The translations under genes and the position numbers were made by a program. The notes beneath the pieces were generated by a model, which saw only the letters and a program-made list of their open reading frames with translations, was not told the DNA's origin and made no database searches. A stretch of 64,000 nt of DNA, taken from positions 1,082,501-1,146,500 of the forward strand of contig NC_092251.1 of assembly GCF_036320965.1 (NCBI RefSeq), in the 5' to 3' direction. This document shows, piece by piece, positions 56,396 through 64,000 of the stretch. Each line of letters begins with the position of its first letter. The stretch's first letter is position 1. The DNA comes from Panulirus ornatus (lineage: Eukaryota > Arthropoda > Malacostraca > Decapoda > Palinuridae).

Positions 56396-58349
56396 CGGAA
56401 GATGAAAGCCAGCAAGGCAGCAGGTTTGGATGGTATTGCAGTGGAATTTATTAAAAAAGGGGGTGACTGTATTGTTGACTGGTTGGTAAGGTTATTTAAT
56501 GTATGTATGACTCATGGTGAGGTGCCTGAGGATTGGCAGAATGCGTGCATAGTGCCATTGTACAAAGGCAAAGGGGATAAGAGTGAGTGCTCAAATTACA
56601 GAGGTATAAGTTTGTTGAGTATTCCTGGTAAATTATATGGGAGGGTATTGATTGAGAGGGTGAAGGCATGTACAGAGCATCAGATTGGGGAAGAGCAGTG
56701 TGGTTTCAGAAGTGGTAGAGGATGTGTGGATCAGGTGTTTGCTTTGAAGAATGTATGTGAGAAATACTTAGAAAAGCAAATGGATTTGTATGTAGCATTT
56801 ATGGATCTGGAGAAGGCATATGATAGAGTTGATAGAGATGCTCTGTGGAAGGTATCAAGAATATATGGTGTGGGAGGCAAGTTGTTAGAAGCAGTGAAAA
56901 GTTTTTATCGAGGATTTAAGGCATGTGTACGCGTAGGAAGAGAGGAAAGTGATTGGTTTTCAGTGAATGTAGGTTTGCGGCAGGGGTATGTGATGTCTCC
57001 ATGGTTGTTTAATTTGTTTATGGATGGGGTTGTTAGGGAGGTGAATGCAAGAGTTTTGGAAAGAGGGGCAAGTATGAAGTCTGTTGTGGATGAGAGAGCT
57101 TGGGAAGTGAGTCAGTTGTTGTTCGCTGATGATACAGCGCTGGTGGCTGATTCATGTGAGAAACTGCAGAAGCTGGTGACTGAGTTTGGTAAAGTGTGTG
57201 AAAGAAGAAAGTTAAGAGTAAATGTGAATAAGAGCAAGGTTATTAGGTACAGTAGGGTTGAGGGTCAAGTCAATTGGGAGGTAAGTTTGAATGGAGAAAA
57301 ACTGGAGGAAGTAAAGTGTTTTAGATATCTGGGAGTGGATCTGGCAGCGGATGGAACCATGGAAGCGGAAGTGAATCATAGGGTGAGGGAGGGGGCGAAA
57401 ATCCTGGGAGCCTTGAAGAATGTGTGGAAGTCGAGAACATTATCTCGGAAAGCAAAAATGGGTATGTTTGAAGGAATAGTGGTTCCAACAATGTTGTATG
57501 GTTGCGAGGTGTGGGCTATGGATAGAGTTGTGTGCAGGAGGGTGGATGTGCTGGAAATGAGATGTTTGAGGACAATGTGTGGTGTGAGGTGCTTTGATCG
57601 AGTAAGTAATGTAAGGGTAAGAGAGATGTGTGAAAATAATAAGAGTGTGGTTGAGAGAGCAGAAGAGGGTGTTTTGAAATGGTTTGGGCACATGGAGAGA
57701 ATGAGTGAAGAAAGATTGACCAAGAGGATATATGTGTCGGAGGTGGAGGGAACGAGGAGAAGTGGGAGACCAAATTGGAGGTGGAAAGATGGAGTGAAAA
57801 AGATTTTGTGTGATCGGGGCCTGAACATGCAGGAGGGTGAAAGGAGGGCAAGGAATAGAGTGAATTGGATCGATGTGGTATACCGGGGTTGACATGCTGT
57901 CAGTGGATTGAATCAGGGCATGTGAAGGGTCTGGGGTAAACCATGGAAAGTTGTGTGGGGCTGGATGTGGAAAGGGAGCTGTGGTTTCAGGCATTATTGC
58001 GTGCCAGCTAGAGACTGAGTGTGAACGAATGGGGCCTTTGTTGTCTTTTCCTAGTGCTACCTCGCACACATGAGGGGGGAGGGGAAAGGTATTCCATGTG
58101 TGGCGAGGTGGCGATGGGAGTGAATGGAGGCAGACTGTGAATTGTGTGTATGGGTATATATGCATGTGTCTGTGTATGTATATATATGTGTACATTGAGA
58201 TGTATAGGTATGTATATTTGCATGTGTGGACGTGTGTGTGTATACATTGTGTATGGGGGTGGGTTGGGCCACTTCTTTCGTCTGTTTCCTTGCGCTACCT
58301 TGCAAACGCGGGAGACAGCAACAAAGCAAAATAAATAAATATATAATAA

Positions 58350-58354
<5 letters not shown>
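56392..58354 (+). mobile_element. LINE family L, 5'-truncated copy with intact RT
   Basis: Begins at TTTGCGGAAGATG inside the RT fingers. A single frame to 57892 covers RKMKASKAAGLDG, AFMDLEKAYDR, GLRQGYVMSPWLFN, QLLFADDTALVADSCEKL and the complete C-terminal domain. The long 3' UTR (57893-58340) holds both CTACCT motifs and ends in (TAAATA)n. It lacks the endonuclease and RT N-terminus, so it is not mobile by itself. Confidence 0.9.

Positions 58355-58422
<68 letters not shown>
58355..58422. repeat. (TA)n tract between two tail-to-tail L copies
   Basis: TA repeat flanked by TAAATA on the left and TTTATTTA on the right, i.e. the tails of two inverted copies meet here. Confidence 0.96.
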
Positions 58423-58427
<5 letters not shown>

Positions 58428-60303
58428 TTATATTTTTTATTATACTTTGTTGCTGTCTCCCGCGTTTGCGAGGTAGCGCAAGGAAACAGACGAAAGAAAT
58501 GGCCCAACCCCCCCCCATACACATGTATATACATACGTCCACACACGCAAATATACATACCTACACAGCTTTCCATGGTTTACCCCAGACGCTTCACATG
58601 CCTTGATTCAATCCACTGACAGCACGTCAACCCCGGTATACCACATCGCTCCAATTCACTCTATTCCTTGCCCTCCTTTCACCCTCCTGCATGTTCAAGC
58701 CCCGATCACACAAAATCTTTTTCACTCCATCTTTCCACCTCCAATTTGGTCTCCCTCTTCTCCTCGTTCCCTCCACCTCCGACACATATATCCTCTTGGT
58801 CAATCTTTCCTCACTCATTCTCTCCATGTGCCCAAAGCATTTCAAAACACCCTCTTCTGCTCTCTCAACCACACTCTTTTTATTTCCACACATCTCTCTT
58901 ACCCTTACGTTACTTACTCGATCAAACCACCTCACACCACACATTGTCCTCAAACATCTCATTTTCAGCACATCCATCCTCCTGCGCACAACTCTATCTA
59001 TAGCCCACGCCTCGCAACCATACAACATTGTTGGAACCACTATTCCTTCAAACATACCCATTTTTGCTTTCCGAGATAATGTTCTCGACTTCCACACATT
59101 CTTCAAGGCCCCCAGAATTTTCGCCCCCTCCCCCACCCTATGATCCACTTCCGCTTCCATGGTTCCATCCGCTGCCAGATCCACTCCCAGATATCTAAAA
59201 CACTTCACTTCCTCCAGTTTTTCTCCATTCAAACTCACCTCCCAATTGACTTGACCCTCAACCCTACTGTACCTAATAACCTTGCTCTTATTCACATTTA
59301 CTCTTAACTATCTTCTTCCACACACTTTACCAAACTCAGTCACCAGCTTCTGCAGTTTCTCACATGAATCAGCCACCAGCGCTGTATCATCAGCGAACAA
59401 CAACTGACTCACTTCCCAAGCTCTCTCATCCCCAACAGACTTCATACTTGCCCCTCTTTCCAAAACTCTTGCATTTACCTCCCTAACAACCCCATCCATA
59501 AACAAATTAACAGCCATGGAGACATCACACACCCCTGCCGCAAACCTACATTCACTGAGAACCAATCACTTTCCTCTCTTCCTACACGTACACATGCCTT
59601 ACATCCTCGATAAAAACTTTTCATTGCTTCTAACAACTTTCCTCCCACACCATATATTCTTAATACCTTCCACAGAGCATCTCTATCAACTCTATCATAT
59701 GCCTTCTCCAGATCCATAAATGCTACATACAAATCCATTTGCTTTTCTAAGTATTTCTCACATACATTCTTCAAAGCATACACCTGATCCACACATCCTC
59801 TACCACTTCTGAAACCACACTGCTCTTCCCCAATATGATGCTCTGTACATGCCTTCACCCTCTCAATCAATACCCTCCCATATAATTTACCAGGAATACT
59901 CAACAAACTTATACCTCTGTAATTTGAGCACTCACTCTTATCCCCTTTGCCTTTGTACAATGGCACTATGCACGCATTCCGCCAATCCTCAGGCACCTCA
60001 CCATGAGTCATACATACATTAAATAACCTTACCAACCAGTCAACAATACAGTCACCCCCTTTTTTAATAAATTCCACTGCAATACCATCCAAACCTGCTG
60101 CCTTGCCGACTTTCATCTTCCGTAAAGCTTTCACTACCTCTTCTCTGTTTACCAAATCATTTTCCCTAACCCTCTCACTTTGCACACCACCTCGACCAAA
60201 ACACCCTATATCTGCCACTCTATCATCAATCACATTCAACAAACCTTCAAAATACTCACTCCAACTCCTTCTCACATCACCACTACTTGTTATCACCTCC
60301 CCA
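58423..60303 (-). mobile_element. LINE family L, young 5'-truncated copy
   Basis: Minus-strand pieces: 59475-60296 (RT fingers and palm: KAAGLDGIAVEFIKKGGD, GLRQGCVMSPWL), 59308-59565 (QLLFADDTALVADSCEKL), 58627-59295 (C-terminal domain). Breaks: a 1-bp loss near 59512 (AACAGCCATGG for AACAACCATGG) and an L-to-stop type change near 59308 (TTAACTATCTTC). Truncated at CACCTCCCCATT (60303). Confidence 0.88.
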
Positions 60304-60911
60304 TTTGTGTATATATATATGTATATGCTTTGTTGCTGTCTCCTGCGTTAGTGAGGTAGCGCAAGGAAACAAACGAAAGAATGGCCCAACCCACCCACAT
60401 ACACGTGCATATACATACACATCCAAACACGCAAATATACATACCTATATATCTCAATGTATACATATATATACACAGACATATACATATATACACATGT
60501 ACATAATTCATACTGTCTGCCTTTATTCATTCCTATCGCCACCTCGCCACACATGGAATAACAACCCCCTCATGTGTGCATGGAAGCCCTAGGAAAAGAC
60601 AACAAAGGCCCCATTCGTTTACATTCAGTCTCTAGCTGTCATGTAATAATGCACCGAAACCACAGCTCCCTTTCCACATCCAGGCCCCACAGAACTTTCC
60701 ATGGTTTACCCCAGACGCTTCACATGCCCTGGTTCAATCCATTGACAGCACGTCGCCCCAGTATACACATCGTTCCAATTCATTCTATTCCTTGCACGCC
60801 TTTCACTCTCCTGCATGTTCAGGCCCCGACCACTCAAAATCTTTTTCACTCCATCTTTCCATCTCCAATTTGGTCTCCCACTTCTCCTTGTTCCCTCCAC
60901 CTCTGACACAT
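60304..60911 (-). mobile_element. LINE family L 3' UTR and C-terminal fragment
   Basis: Inverted tail at 60325-60380 (TTGCTGTCTCCTGCGTTAGT), 3' UTR to about 60700, then the coding end 60706-60909 (GRPNWRWKDGVKKIL). The L sequence stops abruptly at GACACATATG. Confidence 0.8.
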
Positions 60912-61473
60912 ATGAAATTAAATATAAAAAATATATTCTCTGTGTGATCTAGATGGGGCAAATGGACATGAAAAGAATTACACATGGGAGTAGTTGTTTA
61001 AAATACTAACAAACAGATATGAAATCTTGGCATTCTTTACTGCAAGCAGGTAGATGACCTGTTAGTTGTGGTAGGAATCTGGAAATTATTTACAGAATGA
61101 AGATGAAAGATATGTGATGTGAAGACATCATTACAAAAAATCATGAGTGAAAGTCTTTCTAAGAGAGTATGATTGTGAAGGTGTTATACAAAGTAGGTGG
61201 GGAACATTTACGATACTATAGTTAGGATACAAAGAAAAACCTCTAGTTCGAAACAATTTGACAGATAATGTGAGTAAAAACCAAGGACAACAAGAATCAG
61301 AAAGGATGAGAGATTACTTGCAAGGTAATAGCAGATATATTTAACAAACTAAGGACAAGTGAAATATTTAAAAATTTACCGACCATGGTGAAATGAAAAA
61401 AAATACTCCTATAACAATAAAACTCCTAGCCACATACTTAAATAGGGAACTACACACACAAGATATTACTTAC
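60912..61473. other. SDR intron, low-copy DNA
   Basis: Nothing recognised. Confidence 0.4.
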
Positions 61474-61629
61474 ATTTAGCAAAGACCTCAACAAATAAGT
61501 GGACTGAGGAAAAATCTGTAAGGTCAAGATGAAGAAAGTATATAGCTTGGTTACCACTTATTCTACGTAATTTACTTGCTGCCTCTTCACCAGCCTTGCA
61601 ATTACGACATCCCAAGTAAACAACCGCAC
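61474..61629 (-). CDS. SDR (retinol dehydrogenase/WWOX-like) exon, beta2 to alpha3 of the Rossmann fold
   Basis: This exon of 156 bp is the most 5' one in the window for a short-chain dehydrogenase on the minus strand. It starts after a TTTCAG acceptor at 61630 and ends before GTAAGT at 61473. It encodes AVVYLGCRN, a run matching AEEIR-like helix sequence, then FLHLDLTDFSSV and FVEVFAK. In NAD(P)-dependent SDRs this is the second strand (CR motif) and the acidic LDL strand that follows the nucleotide-binding turn. Phase 1 at both ends agrees with the next exon. The first exon, with the TGxxxGIG turn, was not found between 61630 and 64000 and should lie beyond the window. Confidence 0.8.
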
Positions 61630-61869
61630 CTGAAATTAGTTTGTATATGCAGTTATAGTCCTCAAGATGTAGCAAAACTAAACAAAATAAATCCATCAAA
61701 ATCTATTTAAAATTAGAGGATTGTAGGAACAACACAACTTATACCCAACTAAAGCTTTTTCTATGCAACACTTCATTACTAAAATCTTTGTAATTCTGTG
61801 AAAATGACAAATCAGTGAATCTTCCCCTTCATTCTTACATTACTGGAAAAGATCATAAATTTCTAAAAA

Positions 61870-61931
61870 ACCTTGCTGATGAGGGAAACAGCAATAAAGC
61901 ATAATAAATAAATAATAAATAAAAAATAAAC
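61870..61931 (+). mobile_element. LINE family L tail scrap
   Basis: TTGCTGATGAGGGAAACAGC, then AATAAAGCATAATAAATAAA match the last ~60 bp of the L 3' end including its (TAAA)n tail. Confidence 0.6.
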
Positions 61932-62690
61932 CAAGATTATGGAATAGTTATGACAGTCATAACAGTGAACAACCTGGAAGAAAGATTAATCAAATGTAAT
62001 TTCACACCTGAAATCTGAGCAAAGTTTCATAATCAATTATCTAGTTTCACTGGAAGAGTAATCAAAAGATCTATCAGAAGTACAGCAAATTCTATTCAAA
62101 ACAGTGACTTGGCTGAATCTCCAAAACAGAGTATCTGGATAAATACCAATGTGATTTTTTTGGGAAAGATAAAACATTTCTGGAGTTCTATGGCATTGTG
62201 ATGGTTATAAATTTCCTTTTGATCGCAGGAAACTGAAAGCTATATATTTCAGGCACTGTTTGGAAACTATTAAACAACTTCAATTCATAATCCACTGATC
62301 ATTACACAGATAAGTTGATTTGTAATAATTCACCCAATGTTAGTTCTCTGCATTGATCACATTCACAATGCAACATGAAGTGGTATCTCTTATCTTATCT
62401 ATGGCTCCTTATGATACTTTTCTGGGTACTTTTACCCACACCTTGGTCTTTGCTGACATTTTATTTGCTCAGTCAGACCACTAGAAGCAATGGCTCTGAA
62501 GCCTAAGTGGCCTTCACCTCCCCAATGGTTTGACTTGTTCTTTAGGGATACAGTATTCCAGATTCTTTTCAAATTTCTCCATTGAACAATCCATAGTGTT
62601 TATTATACATAAAGGCAGTGTAATGCAACGCCTTCTTACTCATCTATGCACCTATATCTCTGAAGCACAATGCCCTGAGAACTCTCATTC
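61932..62690. other. Low-copy DNA (SDR intron or upstream region)
   Basis: No exon or repeat recognised. A glycine-rich SDR first exon was looked for on the minus strand and not found. Confidence 0.4.
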
Positions 62691-62835
62691 AAGGAGGTGG
62701 CCAAAGCAAAAGAGTAACTACTTATCAATGTCCTTACATGCTTAGCTTGCATACACCATTCTATACACTCTTTCACTTTATTTCCCCATGTCACAGGTGG
62801 TCTTCCACTTGCACCAATCCCTTTAATCATACTGA
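62691..62835 (-). mobile_element. C-terminal scrap of the second LINE lineage, copy 2
   Basis: The minus strand reads GASGRPPVTWGNKVKECI and, in a shifted frame, a KDIDK-type equivalent of the KDRDEWR end seen at 40049. The element end is similar to 40036-40264. Confidence 0.55.
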
Positions 62836-62959
62836 ATTTTTGCCTGACCTGAAAAAGGTTTTCACACACCAGTAATCTACATGGAAGAGTATCATATTCC
62901 CTGAAGAATGTCAATATGAATACAATGAGCTGATGTGGCACCCTGAAAGACATCACATA

Positions 62960-63567
62960 ACACTGTCATAGCTGAAGGTCCCCCTTGACTTAACATAGAG
63001 GTAACTACATACACCCTTAGTAAAGCATGAGGTGTAAATGAGAGACTGAATGCTTATGCATGCATGCAAATATTGGATTTCTAGATCTATAGGTAGAATT
63101 CATAAGAGATAAAGGATTATTCGACAGCGAGGGCATTCAACTTAATGATAAAGGGGCAGAACTCTTAGCTGTGCGAACCAAAGATCAAATTGCCTTATAA
63201 GCACCAGGGAAATTCTTTTACGAAAGATCATATTGCCTTATAACACTGAGGAAAATTTTTTGTTGAAGCCTGGTAGAGGTTAGTGTGTTGCTTACATTAG
63301 ATGAGTAGTTGAGGTTAGGCTGGATCATATCAATTATCACAGGAGGGAGGTCAGATTGAATCTCCTCCCCACCCTATCTGACAGTGATGTCAGGGATGCA
63401 GGTCATGGGGGGCTAGTCACACAGTCTAAAAAAAAAGCTGGTCAATGAATGTCATCAATCTTGTACAAAAATTACACAAAGAATTAAATGAACTTCATAT
63501 GAATATAAAAGCAATCAGAAGCAAAAATAGATGAACTGTATTGTTTGGTAAAAGTGAACATATTAAT
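62960..63567. other. Low-copy DNA
   Basis: Nothing recognised. Confidence 0.4.
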
Positions 63568-64000
63568 AGTAGCAGTCTCCTGAAACAGGAGTTGTGGGAG
63601 TATGTGAGAGAATGTAAGAAAGTAAATTCTCGATTAATATGGGTAAAACTGAAAGTTGATGGAGAGAGAGGGGTGATTATTGGTGCATATGCACCTGGGC
63701 ATGAGAAGAAAGATCATGAGAGGCAAGTGTTTTGGGAGCAGCTGAATGAGTGTGTTAGTGGTTTTGATGCACGAGACCGGGTTATAGTGATGTGTGATTT
63801 GAATGCAAAGGTGAGTAATGTGGCAGTTGAGGGAATAATTGGTATACATGGGGTGTTCAGTGTTGTAAATGGAAATGGTGAAGAGCTTGTAGATTTATGT
63901 GCTGAAAAAGGACTGGTGATTGGGGATACCTGGTTTAAAAAGCGAGATATACATAAGTATACGTATGTAAGTAGGAGAGATGGCCAGAGAGCGTTATCGG
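63568..64000 (+). mobile_element. LINE family L, endonuclease part, cut by the window edge
   Basis: Starts inside the endonuclease (GTAGCACTACTCCTGAAACA region, here CAGTCTCCTGAAACAGG) and reads IIGAYAPGHEKKDHERQV, VIVMCDLNAKVSNVAVEG, LVIGDTWFKKRDIHKYTY and RDGQRAL to the last base. GDLNAK is changed to CDLNAK. The frame stays open from about 63600 to 64000, so this may be a well preserved copy. Confidence 0.88.

Noticed and set aside
61630..64000. SDR first exon with TGxxxGIG on the minus strand
   Set aside because: Searched by eye, with no matching glycine-rich stretch next to a phase-1 donor. It probably lies outside the window.

Overview
The window is eukaryotic, intron-containing and dominated by retrotransposons. 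No operons, ribosome-binding sites or compact genes are visible. An arthropod fits best, most likely a decapod-type crustacean. The grounds are a large load of APE-type LINEs, very long (TA)n tracts, a short (CCTAA)n tract of the arthropod telomere type, and host genes with long repeat-filled introns. The species cannot be fixed from the sequence.

Two host genes are supported, both on the minus strand. One is a short-chain dehydrogenase/reductase (SDR; retinol-dehydrogenase or WWOX-like). Five of its exons lie at 61474-61629, 53927-54031, 40521-40751, 31158-31344 and 26356-26464. The junction phases agree across all four introns, and the first exon, with the glycine-rich nucleotide motif, lies beyond the right edge. 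The other is an FKBP-like TPR protein at 24893-25774, just downstream of the SDR gene. The SDR introns hold most of the repeats between 26 and 61 kb.

The main repeat is one LINE family, called here family L: an APE endonuclease plus reverse transcriptase, RTE-like, with no RNase H. Its 5' UTR has a recurrent GC-rich start, and its roughly 450 bp 3' UTR ends in a hairpin-like tail followed by (TAAA)n or (TA)n. About twenty copies occur in both orientations, and all are broken. The best preserved are at 49046-52655 (nearly full length, three visible lesions) and 56393-58354 (uninterrupted RT). A short element of about 230 bp, called here S, shares its first ~130 bp and its tail motif with family L. 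It looks like an internally deleted, SINE-like partner.

Layout: 1-2610 S and L fragments, including a head-to-head inverted pair around (TA)30; 2611-10352 and 10353-18114 a nearly identical 7.7 kb tandem duplication of L and S copies; 18115-18345 an inverted tRNA-like element; 18346-21590 low-copy noncoding DNA with one old S relic; 21590-24880 an old full-length L copy that stops within about 12 bp of the FKBP-like stop codon; 24893-33415 the FKBP-like gene, two SDR exons, a tRNA-derived SINE and a pogo/Tigger-like DNA element; 33432-39545 a mosaic of L and S fragments; 39546-41400 an SDR exon and low-copy DNA; 41409-46372 L copies; 46590-48990 a second, CR1/Jockey-like LINE with a hAT-type MITE inside it; 49046-52655 the best L copy; 52656-54140 low-copy DNA with an SDR exon; 54140-60911 L and S copies; 60912-63560 low-copy DNA with an SDR exon; 63568-64000 an L copy running off the end.
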